Of a stretch of 64,000 nt of DNA, positions 57,168 to 64,000 are shown in pieces. The DNA is taken from the NCBI GenBank assembly GCA_021648845.1, contig JAKJHY010000009.1, forward strand, positions 124,001 to 188,000. Direction: 5' to 3'. How positions within the stretch are numbered: the stretch's first letter is position 1; each line of letters begins with the position of its first letter. Source of the stretch: Mycobacterium sp. MBM (GTDB lineage Bacteria; Actinomycetota; Actinomycetes; Mycobacteriales; Mycobacteriaceae). Position numbers and translations under genes: made by a program. The notes beneath the pieces are model-generated. The model was not told the origin of the DNA. It was given only the letters and a program-made list of their open reading frames with translations, and did not search any database.

Positions 57168-57644
57168 GTGGGCATCGTCACCACCAGTTCGGAAACCGCG
57201 TTCAGCCAATCCGCGGACACCATCTACGATTTCGTGACCAATCCGGTCAACTGGGCCAAGACCTACCCGGGCGGCCCGCGTATCACCGGTGTGCGGGAAA
57301 CGTTGCCGTTGCAGGTCGGTGACACCTGGCAGGAAGCCCACCCCACCGAGGACCGGGTGTTCACCTGGCAGCTGGCGATCGCCACCCGGCCGCGAATGTG
57401 GGTGTTCACCTCGGTGGGCCGCCTCGGCGCCGACTACGGCGGCAACGGAGGGTTCGAGGGCCGGATGACCATCGAATATCACTTCAGCACACCTGATCCC
57501 GGCGTCACCCTGTTCAAACGCACCATGGCCATCGAGGCCTACCGGGACGCGCCGATGAGTGACGGCTTCTTCCGGATCGTCAATCCATCGCATATCGACG
57601 CCTACCATGCTGCGGTGGCCCGCGAACTCGGCTCGCTCAGCTGA
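57168..57644 (+). CDS. SRPBCC (START-like) protein
   Basis: 158 residues from GTG with GAGAGGA upstream. SETAFSQSADTIYDFVTNPVNW, WQEAHPTED and the C-terminal helix YHAAVARELGSL fit the polyketide-cyclase/START fold, which binds a hydrophobic ligand. It starts 25 bases after the DUF427 gene and ends overlapping the convergent hydrolase by 8 bases. Ligand and reaction unknown; the catabolic context suggests a small hydrophobic compound. Confidence 0.85.
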   Translation: MGIVTTSSETAFSQSADTIYDFVTNPVNWAKTYPGGPRITGVRETLPLQVGDTWQEAHPTEDRVFTWQLAIATRPRMWVFTSVGRLGADYGGNGGFEGRMTIEYHFSTPDPGVTLFKRTMAIEAYRDAPMSDGFFRIVNPSHIDAYHAAVARELGSLS

Positions 57645-58557
57645 TCGACAGGGCACGGCGCAGCGCCGCGCCCTGCAGGTCGAACAGTCGCCTGCTGGTC
57701 TCCCACTGCGGCACCAGCGAGTCGAATCCGTGGCATGTTCCCGGCACCACGTGCAGTTCGGTGGGCACCGCCGCCCACAGCAGTCGCAGCGCATAGTCGA
57801 CGGCCTCATCGCGCAGCGGATCGAGTTCGGAACAACTGATGAAGGCGGGCGCCAGTCCGCTCAGGTCGGCGGCTCGGGCCGGGACCGCACCGGCTGAGGG
57901 CGCCCGCCCGGCCAGATAGTGGCGCCACATCACATCGGCTGCCACACCGTCGAATCCCGGTGTGCTGCCAAACTCTTGTTTGGACGGGGTGAGGCCGTCG
58001 TCGAGCGCCGGTTGATGCAGCAGCTGGTAGCGCAGCGACGGGGCGGATCCCTCGGCGGCGCGTTGCGCCAGCCCGGCTGCCAAGGCGCCACCCGCGCTGC
58101 TGCCGGCCACCGCCAGCCGATCGGCGTCGATACCCCAGCCTGGTGCGTTGTCCGCCGCCCAGTGCAGCGCCACGACCGCGTCGTCGATCGCGGCGGGATA
58201 GGGGTGTTGCGGGGCCAGCCGGTAGTCCACCGAGACCACCGTGACGGCGGCGCGGCGCGCCAACTCGACGCACTGGAGGTGGTCGGTGTCCAGGTTGCCG
58301 AGCACGAATGCGCCGCTGTGGCAGTAGACCAGCACACCACCGACCCCGCCCCGATAGATCCGGACCGGGACATCCGCACCGGCCACCATGTCTTCGATAT
58401 CCATACCGGCGGTGTCGGTGCGGGCAGCGCTCTCGGCGCGGCGCCGGTTCAGAGACGCCCGCACCGTGGGAAGCAACTCCCCCGCCAGATCGGTGCGAGC
58501 CCCCGCGAGGTGCCGCAGTGCCGGGTCCAGCCGGGCGGCCATCACATCGTCGTCCAC
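57637..58557 (-). CDS. HSL-family alpha/beta hydrolase (esterase)
   Basis: 306 residues from GTG. The hormone-sensitive-lipase fold with nucleophile elbow AGSSAGGALAAGL, Asp in ELDPLRDEAVDYA and His in PGTCHGFDSL. The oxyanion loop usually reads HGGGF; here it is YCHSGAFVLGN, an unusual substitution. It should cleave a small ester. It starts 5 bases past the SDR stop and is the end of the leftward catabolic run. Confidence 0.9.
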   Translation of the reverse strand: MDDDVMAARLDPALRHLAGARTDLAGELLPTVRASLNRRRAESAARTDTAGMDIEDMVAGADVPVRIYRGGVGGVLVYCHSGAFVLGNLDTDHLQCVELARRAAVTVVSVDYRLAPQHPYPAAIDDAVVALHWAADNAPGWGIDADRLAVAGSSAGGALAAGLAQRAAEGSAPSLRYQLLHQPALDDGLTPSKQEFGSTPGFDGVAADVMWRHYLAGRAPSAGAVPARAADLSGLAPAFISCSELDPLRDEAVDYALRLLWAAVPTELHVVPGTCHGFDSLVPQWETSRRLFDLQGAALRRALSIS

Positions 58558-58562
58558 CCGCG

Positions 58563-59291
58563 CTACCCGATGTGCAGGATCTGGCCGCCGTCGATCACCA
58601 GCTCCGAACCGGTGATGAACGAGGCGTTGGCCGACAACAGGAATGCCACCGCGTCGGCGACCTCGGCCGGGGTGCCGAGCCGGCCCGAGGTCGAGGTCTG
58701 CGCCAGCCGGGCTTGGGTGCGGTCGTCGAGCATGGGGGTGGCGATCGGGCCGGGGAATACCGCGTTGACCCGGATGCCGGCCGGCGCGAGTTCCACCGCG
58801 ACCGCCTGGGTCAGGCCCCTAAGTGCCCATTTCGACGAGCCGTAGGCGGCGTGGTTCGGAAACGGCCGGATCGCGCTGGTGCTGCAGGTGTTGACGATTG
58901 CCGCTCCCTCCGCGCCGCTGAGGTGTGGCAGCGCCGCCCGGATACCGAGAAACGGGCCCAGACAATTGACCCGCCAGCTGTTCTCGAAGCCCGCGGCGGT
59001 CTCGTCGGCGATGGCCGCGCGATGCAGTACGCCCGCGTTGTTCACCAGGGCGCTCAGCGCGCCGAAGTGCTCCACGGTCGCCGCAACCGCGGTCTGCCAG
59101 TGCTCCTCGGAAGCGACGTCGAGCTCGACGGCGATGACGTCGTGCGCGTATTGCGCCGTACTGCGCACCAGGTCGTCGACCATGCGGTCGCACGCGGCCA
59201 CCCCGTAACCGGCTTCGTGCAGGCGGGCGACGATCGCCGCTCCCTGGCCCCGGGCCGCCCCGGTCACCAGTGCCACTGGTTGTGCCGTCAT
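58563..59291 (-). CDS. Short-chain dehydrogenase/reductase
   Basis: 242 residues from ATG at 59289-59291, overlapping the aldolase stop by 4 bases. VTGAARGQGAAIV binds the nucleotide, NNAGVL and YGSSKWALRGL carry the SDR catalytic residues, and FITGSELVIDGGQ closes it. Part of the coupled run P450-MDR-aldolase-SDR-hydrolase. Confidence 0.92.
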   Translation of the reverse strand: MTAQPVALVTGAARGQGAAIVARLHEAGYGVAACDRMVDDLVRSTAQYAHDVIAVELDVASEEHWQTAVAATVEHFGALSALVNNAGVLHRAAIADETAAGFENSWRVNCLGPFLGIRAALPHLSGAEGAAIVNTCSTSAIRPFPNHAAYGSSKWALRGLTQAVAVELAPAGIRVNAVFPGPIATPMLDDRTQARLAQTSTSGRLGTPAEVADAVAFLLSANASFITGSELVIDGGQILHIG

Positions 59292-60031
59292 TGCGCCTCG
59301 CTCAGGTGGGCGGCTGCGCCGCGGCGCAGCGCGTGCGATTCCGACGTCAGGGTGATCATCCGGAAACCGATGTCGGACATGGCTTTTCCGATCTTCCCCG
59401 TGCCGGCGTGGATCCCGGTGACCAGTCCGGCGTCGGTGGCGGTCACGTGGATGGCGGTGATCGCCGCCCGCACATCGGGGTGGGTCCACATGTCGGACAG
59501 CCGGTGACCCATCGAGATGGTCAGATCGGCGGGCCCGGCGTACACCCCGGTCAGTCCCGGCACGGCGCAAATCTCGTCGAGCGCGGCCAAACCGCGTGCG
59601 GTTTCGATCATCACGTACACCCCGGCGGCCCGCTCCAGTGCCGCGGTGTCGGAGCCGAGTGTGGTTCGCAGCGGGCCGAAACTGCGGACCCCGGCCGGCG
59701 CGTAACGGGTCGCGGCCACCGCGGCGGCGGCCTGGTCCGCCGATTCCACCATGGCGATGATGACCGCATCGGCTCCCGCGTCCAGCACCCGCCCGATCGG
59801 CGCGGGAGCAGCCGAGGGCAGCCGCACCGCCGTGGCGATCGGCACGTACTCCAGGCGGCGCAACAGCAGCGCGACGTCGGCATCGTCCAGATAGCCGTGC
59901 TGGACGTCGAATCCGACGTAATCGTAGCCGGCTTGGGCGAACTCCTCGGGCCCGATGATGGTCGGGCCGACCACCCATCCGCCCCAGACATGGTCTTTGG
60001 CCGCGAGGGCGTCCTGCAGTCGGGTGCTCAT
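59288..60031 (-). CDS. HpcH/HpaI-type aldolase
   Basis: 247 residues. A metal-dependent class II aldolase fold with AGYDYVGFDVQHGYLD, ADAVIIAMVESADQAAAAV, VMIETARGLAALDEIC and VYAGPADLTISMGH. The family cleaves 2-oxo-4-hydroxy acids to pyruvate (or similar) and an aldehyde. Overlaps by 4 bases at both ends with the dehydrogenase genes, so the three are made together; an aldehyde product could feed the flanking dehydrogenases. Confidence 0.9.
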   Translation of the reverse strand: MSTRLQDALAAKDHVWGGWVVGPTIIGPEEFAQAGYDYVGFDVQHGYLDDADVALLLRRLEYVPIATAVRLPSAAPAPIGRVLDAGADAVIIAMVESADQAAAAVAATRYAPAGVRSFGPLRTTLGSDTAALERAAGVYVMIETARGLAALDEICAVPGLTGVYAGPADLTISMGHRLSDMWTHPDVRAAITAIHVTATDAGLVTGIHAGTGKIGKAMSDIGFRMITLTSESHALRRGAAAHLSEAQ

Positions 60032-60990
60032 CGGGTGATCACGATCTTGACCCGGGTCGGGTCGGGTCGGCAGGCCTGCTCGAATGCCGCCTGAACCTCG
60101 TCGACGCCGAAGGTGTGCGTCAGGTAGGCCGGCAGCAGGCGCGGATGCCGCGCGGCGAATTCGTCGGCGGCGGCGAGAACCCGCCGGCGCTGGATGGTCA
60201 CGCCGGATTTCAAGGTCAGGTTGTTGCGCAGCACGGTCCGCATGCTGATGGGATAGCTGTCGTCATCGGGGACCCCGAAGTAGAACACCGTGGCACCGAA
60301 CGCGGCCGCCTCGAGAGCATGCCCGAGGGTGGCGACCTGATGCCCGACGGCTTCGATGACGATGTCGAATTTGTCGCCGAGGTGCCTGACCCACCGATCG
60401 CTGGTCGCGCGGACCGCCTCGTTGACGCCGAAGACCGACGCCAGCGGTGCGCGGTCGATCGGGTCGACACCGGTGACGTGGGCGGCCCCGGCTGCCTTGG
60501 CAACATAGCTGAACAACAGCCCGATCGAACCCTGACCGATCACCGCGACCCGCCGACCGGTGAGGTCTGGAAGTTGTTCGATGGCGTAGAGCACACAGGC
60601 CAACGGTTGCAGTCCGATCGCCTGATCGGGTGTCAGATCTGCTGCATAGCTGGATAATCCGTCACCGTCGGCGAGCACCTGCGCCTGCAGTCCGTCGAAG
60701 CCGGAGGCCCAGCCGACCACCCGGTCCCCTACCGCGTGGTTCGGATGCGCGCTGGCCAGCACCTCCCCGGCGATCTCGTGGATCGGGAAGCCGTCGATCT
60801 GCGCGGCGCAGCATCCGGTGTCACCGGGCAGTTTTCCCTGGGTGCCGCGGAAACCGGGTAGATCGCTACCGCAGATGCCGGCGGCCTGGAACCGCAGCAG
60901 TACCTGGCCGTCGGGCAGCAACGCAGGGTCGGGTTCGGGCACCTCGGCGCGTTCGAAGGTGAACGGGGCGATCAGCCGGTAGCACCACAT
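60028..60990 (-). CDS. Zinc-type medium-chain dehydrogenase
   Basis: 320 residues. AAGICGSDLPGFRG carries the catalytic Cys and VAVIGQGSIGLLF the NAD(P)-binding motif; GVDPIDRAPLA follows. The four-Cys structural zinc loop of classical alcohol dehydrogenases is not present, and the protein is shorter than most (about 350). It is flanked by the aldolase (4-base overlap) and P450 genes (adjacent). Confidence 0.9.
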   Translation of the reverse strand: MWCYRLIAPFTFERAEVPEPDPALLPDGQVLLRFQAAGICGSDLPGFRGTQGKLPGDTGCCAAQIDGFPIHEIAGEVLASAHPNHAVGDRVVGWASGFDGLQAQVLADGDGLSSYAADLTPDQAIGLQPLACVLYAIEQLPDLTGRRVAVIGQGSIGLLFSYVAKAAGAAHVTGVDPIDRAPLASVFGVNEAVRATSDRWVRHLGDKFDIVIEAVGHQVATLGHALEAAAFGATVFYFGVPDDDSYPISMRTVLRNNLTLKSGVTIQRRRVLAAADEFAARHPRLLPAYLTHTFGVDEVQAAFEQACRPDPTRVKIVITR

Positions 60991-62220
60991 CTAGGCGCCC
61001 TCCACTCGCACTTCGACGGGGACACTGTTCCAGCCCCACTGGAAGCTCGACGGTGGCCGCGAAGCGGATGCGCTGAGTATGCGATAGTCGCGGACCCGCT
61101 TGAACCATTCCTGCATCATGATCGTGATCTCCAGGCGCGCGACGTGCACGCCGAGGCAGAAATGCTGGCCGTGCCCGAACGACAGGAGTCGCTCGATGGG
61201 GCGGTTCCAGATGAATGCGTCCGGGTCGGGGTACTCACGCTCGTCGCGGGCCGCCGAGGCCAGCAGTGTGATGATGCGTTGACCGGGTCGGATCGTCGTC
61301 CCGTGGATCGTGTAGGGGCGACGCGCCGTTCGGGCGAACCATTGGGCGGGTGCGGTGTAGCGCAGGATTTCTTCGCGTGCGATCGGCACATTGGTTTCCG
61401 GGTCGGCGCGCACCGCGGCGAGCTGGTCGGGATGCTCGGCGAGCTGCCACAGGCCGGCGGCGGTGATCTTGGGGACCGTCTCGGTGCCGCCGATGAAGAC
61501 ACCCAACATCTGGGTGGCGGCCTCGGTGTCGCTGAGTGTGGAACCGTCAGGCAGCACGAAGTTGATCAGGCTGTCGGCGATGGGCACGCTGCCGTCGGCA
61601 CCCTCGGCACGGCGCCGTTCGATGATGGGGGTGAGATAGGACAGGTAACCCGGGCGCGAGGTGGCGACCTCGACACCCTCCCCCGGCTGCGCCAGGCTGC
61701 CCGCGTTGACAGTCGCCAACACCTCCGGCGCCAAATGCACTGGTAGCCCGACGAATTCACATACCATGGCGGCAGCAACATGCCCGCTGTAGTCCTGTGT
61801 CAGGTCGAATGATCCGCGGGGCAGCAACTCGTCGAGCCGTTCGTTGGCCAGGGTCCGGATGCGTTCTGCCCAGGTGGCCGCCGATCGGGGCCGGAACTGG
61901 GCCGAGGTGCAGCGACGCACGTTCTCATAGATCGGTGAATCAAAGTTCGCGTGAAAGGGCATGGGGTGCAACGGCGGATCGGTCACCGGACCGCTGTTGT
62001 GACGCTGCAGCACTGCCGCGGACGGTAGCGTCCCTTCCGAGGCGACGAACGTCCCGTCGGTGAGCCGCAGTGCCTCCCAGATGTCGGAGAACCGGGACAA
62101 CGCGTAGGTGTCCCACGTGGGGAGGTAGTACACCGGATGCTCGTCGCGCAGCACCTGGTAGTACGGCATGGGGTCGGCCATCACCGCCGGATCGAAGGGG
62201 TCATACGAGAAGTCCGCCAT
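60991..62220 (-). CDS. Cytochrome P450
   Basis: 409 residues from ATG at 62218-62220; a GTG at 62233-62235 overlapping the upstream stop (GTGA) is also possible and would add five residues. Soluble bacterial P450: I-helix GVFIGGTETVPK, ExxR in REEILRYTAP, and the haem-binding loop FGHGQHFCLGVHVARLE. The I-helix has Gly-Gly-Thr-Glu-Thr, a usual bacterial variant. It would need ferredoxin and a reductase, which are not in this window. Oxidises a hydrophobic compound as the likely first step of the cluster. Confidence 0.94.
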   Translation of the reverse strand: MADFSYDPFDPAVMADPMPYYQVLRDEHPVYYLPTWDTYALSRFSDIWEALRLTDGTFVASEGTLPSAAVLQRHNSGPVTDPPLHPMPFHANFDSPIYENVRRCTSAQFRPRSAATWAERIRTLANERLDELLPRGSFDLTQDYSGHVAAAMVCEFVGLPVHLAPEVLATVNAGSLAQPGEGVEVATSRPGYLSYLTPIIERRRAEGADGSVPIADSLINFVLPDGSTLSDTEAATQMLGVFIGGTETVPKITAAGLWQLAEHPDQLAAVRADPETNVPIAREEILRYTAPAQWFARTARRPYTIHGTTIRPGQRIITLLASAARDEREYPDPDAFIWNRPIERLLSFGHGQHFCLGVHVARLEITIMMQEWFKRVRDYRILSASASRPPSSFQWGWNSVPVEVRVEGA

Positions 62221-62231
62221 CACGGTGACCG

Positions 62232-62936
62232 TCACTGCAGCGGCGAGGGTGGCAGCGCGGCCAGGATCGAATCCTCCCAGCCGTCGCGCAGCGCGGGGGC
62301 CACGGACATCCAGGTGACGATTTCCGCGGGTGGAGAATCCTTCCACGACGGGTAGTGGTTCTCGAAGCAGTCCCACCCGCCGTCGAGCGCCCAATAGTGG
62401 ATGACCTCGTTGAACCGGAAAGTGGTGGTGAACGATCCGAGCCAGCGCTTACCGGTGCTCTCCGACCAGGGAACGTAGAGGCGTTCCAATTCCCGGATGT
62501 AATCGTCTTGTTTACCGGGCTTGGTTTGCATGATCTCCTGGATCACCAGTTCCGCCGTGAAGCCCTCCCCCTTCAGCTGGGCCAGATTCCGGTTCTGCGG
62601 CGCTGCGTACATGATCCGCCCCTCGCCGCGCGCGCCGATCCCGGAAAGGTAGGACGCCCATTCGGCGGCGGCGCCGGTGTGGCTGCCCCCACGGGCTTGC
62701 GCCCTGCCGATCCGCGCGTAATCGGCGAAGGCGTCGATCTCCCAGATAATGGTGACCTGCGGCCAATTCCCGTTGTAGGGCGTGGCCTCCCAGAGTGCGA
62801 ACAACCGCGCGCCGAGCTCTTCCATCATGGGTTGATAGGTCCGGGTGAAACGCTCGGTGAACCCGTCGGTGCCGCCACGGCCGAGCTCGATGGTCTCGTG
62901 CAGATACAGCAGCGTGTGACGGTGGTATGTGCGCAC
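62232..62936 (-). CDS. NIPSNAP/EthD-like dimeric-barrel protein
   Basis: 234 residues from GTG. Two related halves (RHTLLYLHETIELGRGG and IQEIMQTKPGKQDDYI), with repeated patterns of a strand, helix and Trp-rich core, suggest a tandem dimeric alpha-beta barrel. Such proteins often accompany P450s in breakdown of hydrophobic compounds, but neither the exact family nor the reaction is certain. First gene of the leftward operon, divergent from the SMP-30 gene. Confidence 0.7.
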   Translation of the reverse strand: MRTYHRHTLLYLHETIELGRGGTDGFTERFTRTYQPMMEELGARLFALWEATPYNGNWPQVTIIWEIDAFADYARIGRAQARGGSHTGAAAEWASYLSGIGARGEGRIMYAAPQNRNLAQLKGEGFTAELVIQEIMQTKPGKQDDYIRELERLYVPWSESTGKRWLGSFTTTFRFNEVIHYWALDGGWDCFENHYPSWKDSPPAEIVTWMSVAPALRDGWEDSILAALPPSPLQ

Positions 62937-62946
62937 CCAGCGAGCG

Positions 62947-62972
62947 TGACATTTGCGGAGTGTTTTGTAAAG
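62947..62972 (+). promoter_or_regulatory. Shared catabolic-cluster element, copy 2
   Basis: TGACATTT (62947-62954), 11 bases, TGTAAAG (62966-62972), identical in words and spacing to the copy at 56410. Both lie in the gap between divergent genes. Here it precedes the SMP-30 gene (start 63004) and the EthD-like gene (start 62936). Confidence 0.55.
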
Positions 62973-63003
62973 GTACCGGCGCCCGGTCGACTATCGTGGC
63001 CCC

Positions 63004-63807
63004 ATGACAGTGCAGCCGCTGGCCAACGGGTTCTGTTTCGGCGAGGGGGTGCGCTGGTTCGAAGGACTGGTCTGGTTCTCGGACATGCTCGGCGAGGCCG
63101 TGCACACCGTCACCCTGCACGGCGAGATGTCGACCCTGCCGCTGCCCGGTCACGCACCGTCCGGGCTGGGTTTCCGCCCGGACGGCACCCTGCTGATCGT
63201 ATCCAGCTCGCGCCGGCAGATCCTGGCCTATGACGGTGAAACCGTCTCGGTACTGGCCGATCTGGGTGATCAGGTACCCGCCGACCTCGGCGATATGGTG
63301 GTCGACCGCGAGGGCCGCGCCTATATCGGGGCGCAGGCCCGCGAGGGCGGGGTGATCGTCCGACTGGACCGCAATGACCGCGCGACGGTCGTGGCCGAGA
63401 GTCTCAGTTTTCCCAATGGCATGGTGATCACTCCGGACGGCACCTTTGTGGTCGCCGAGTCCACGGCCCGGCGTCTGAGCGCCTTCAGCGTCGATGATGC
63501 CGGTGCGCTGCACCACAGGCGGGTGTTCGCCGCCGCGTTGGACGGTCCGCCCGACGGCCTGGCGGTGGATGCCGTCGGCGGCGTGTGGACCGCGATGACG
63601 CTGGCGAATCGCTTCGAGCGCATCACCGCCGAAGGGACCACCGACCGCATCGAGGTGGCCGGACGGGCGGCGATCGCCTGCGCGCTGGGCGGACCGGAGG
63701 ACCGGATGCTGTTCCTGCTGTCGGCTACCGACGCCTACCCCGAACGCCTGATCGGTACCAAGTTGTCCACGCTCGACGCGGTGCGCGTCGAGGTCCCCGC
63801 TCCCTGA
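63004..63807 (+). CDS. SMP-30/gluconolactonase-family hydrolase
   Basis: 267 residues from ATG. A six-bladed beta-propeller: CFGEGVRWFEGLVWFSDMLG (with the metal-ligand Glu), LGFRPDGTLLIVSS, LSFPNGMVITPDG (Asn ligand) and LDGPPDGLAVDAVGGVWTAM (Asp). The family hydrolyses lactones with a divalent metal. In this context it would open a lactone formed by oxidation. It runs into a thioesterase gene 19 bases downstream. Confidence 0.9.
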   Translation: MTVQPLANGFCFGEGVRWFEGLVWFSDMLGEAVHTVTLHGEMSTLPLPGHAPSGLGFRPDGTLLIVSSSRRQILAYDGETVSVLADLGDQVPADLGDMVVDREGRAYIGAQAREGGVIVRLDRNDRATVVAESLSFPNGMVITPDGTFVVAESTARRLSAFSVDDAGALHHRRVFAAALDGPPDGLAVDAVGGVWTAMTLANRFERITAEGTTDRIEVAGRAAIACALGGPEDRMLFLLSATDAYPERLIGTKLSTLDAVRVEVPAP

Positions 63808-63826
63808 CCGTCTGGAGGCCACGACC

Positions 63827-64000
63827 GTGTCGGACTGTTACTACGAGCTCCTCGACGCCGACGATCCCGTCGGGGAGCGGTTCGCCGCCACCGATCTGGT
63901 GCGCAGCACCTGGTCGGCGTCCATCCAGCACGGCGCGCCGCCGTCGGCACTACTGGTGCGTGCTCTGGAATATTGCGACCGGCGCGACGATACTCGGCTG
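63827..64000 (+). CDS. Acyl-CoA thioesterase-like protein, N-terminal part (cut by right edge)
   Basis: The first 58 residues from GTG at 63827 with GGAGG upstream. YYELLDADDPVGERFAATDL and then WSASIQHGAPPSALLVRALE are the start of a double-hotdog thioesterase of the TesB-like type common in actinobacteria. The remainder is outside the window. It is the second gene of the SMP-30 transcript. Confidence 0.75.
   Translation, partial: MSDCYYELLDADDPVGERFAATDLVRSTWSASIQHGAPPSALLVRALEYCDRRDDTRL

Noticed and set aside
1..64000. tRNA, rRNA or phage attachment sites
   Set aside because: None recognised by eye; a tRNAscan-type search would be needed to exclude a tRNA fully.

Overview
This 64-kb window is high-GC actinobacterial DNA. 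Gene content and order identify a mycobacterium, most likely a fast-growing, environmental (Mycolicibacterium-type) species. From memory of the M. tuberculosis chromosome, its core follows the order Rv2838c to Rv2876: rbfA-infB-ylxR-nusA-rimP, proS, efpA, cysG-cobB-cobO, a chelatase gene, mqo, mycothione reductase, the glnA4 cluster, mapB, a penicillin-binding lipoprotein, ispG-rip1-dxr, the MPT83/MPT70-type fasciclin genes with dipZ, and a DUF2631 gene. Mycobacterium-specific functions (mycothiol, EfpA, F420-type oxidoreductase, MPT83/70) support this. No rRNA, tRNA, CRISPR array, transposase or phage gene was recognised.

Layout. 1-821: 5' part of a secreted low-complexity protein. 1.3-6.8 kb: transcription/translation operon rimP-nusA-ylxR-infB-rbfA, closed by a strong hairpin. 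6.8-9.6 kb: lipoprotein, ferritin-like protein and proS. 9.6-12.9 kb: two tandem EfpA-type MFS exporters. 12.9-20.2 kb: a leftward run of siroheme/cobalamin genes, an I/D-fused metal chelatase, a GNAT and mqo, with a palindromic intergenic repeat between cobB and cobO. 20.3-23.0 kb: alpha/beta hydrolase, mtr and an ArsR-type regulator.

23.0-33.4 kb is an insertion relative to the M. tuberculosis order and the most interesting block. A SigC-like ECF sigma factor is divergent from a CtpA/CtpB-type copper P-type ATPase. Two PepSY membrane proteins, a DUF5134 protein with a His/Met-rich loop, a zinc-finger (anti-sigma-like) membrane protein, a CopD/CtaG-type protein, a small membrane protein and a BlaI/CopY-type repressor follow. 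The ATPase and first PepSY genes carry the same ECF-like promoter, GGGAAC-N17-CGACT. Repressor-type inverted repeats sit before the CtaG and second PepSY genes. I infer a metal (probably copper) acquisition and cuproenzyme-assembly regulon.

33.4-38.4 kb: GntR regulator, SDR, aldehyde dehydrogenase, glutamine amidotransferase and GlnA4-type ligase, resembling a polyamine/gamma-glutamyl catabolic cluster. 38.5-45.1 kb: hydrolase-like protein, lipoprotein, cobQ, mapB, thioesterase, DUF1707 protein and penicillin-binding lipoprotein. 45.1-49.6 kb: GNAT, ispG, rip1, dxr. 49.7-53.0 kb: two fasciclin genes behind a SigK-like promoter, then dipZ. 53.0-55.7 kb: LLM oxidoreductase, APC permease, DUF2631 protein.

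55.7-64.0 kb is an accessory catabolic cluster: DUF427, SRPBCC, HSL-type hydrolase, two dehydrogenases, HpcH/HpaI aldolase, cytochrome P450, dimeric-barrel protein, SMP-30 lactonase and a thioesterase running off the right edge. Its two divergent promoter regions share TGACATTT-N11-TGTAAAG, suggesting one common control.
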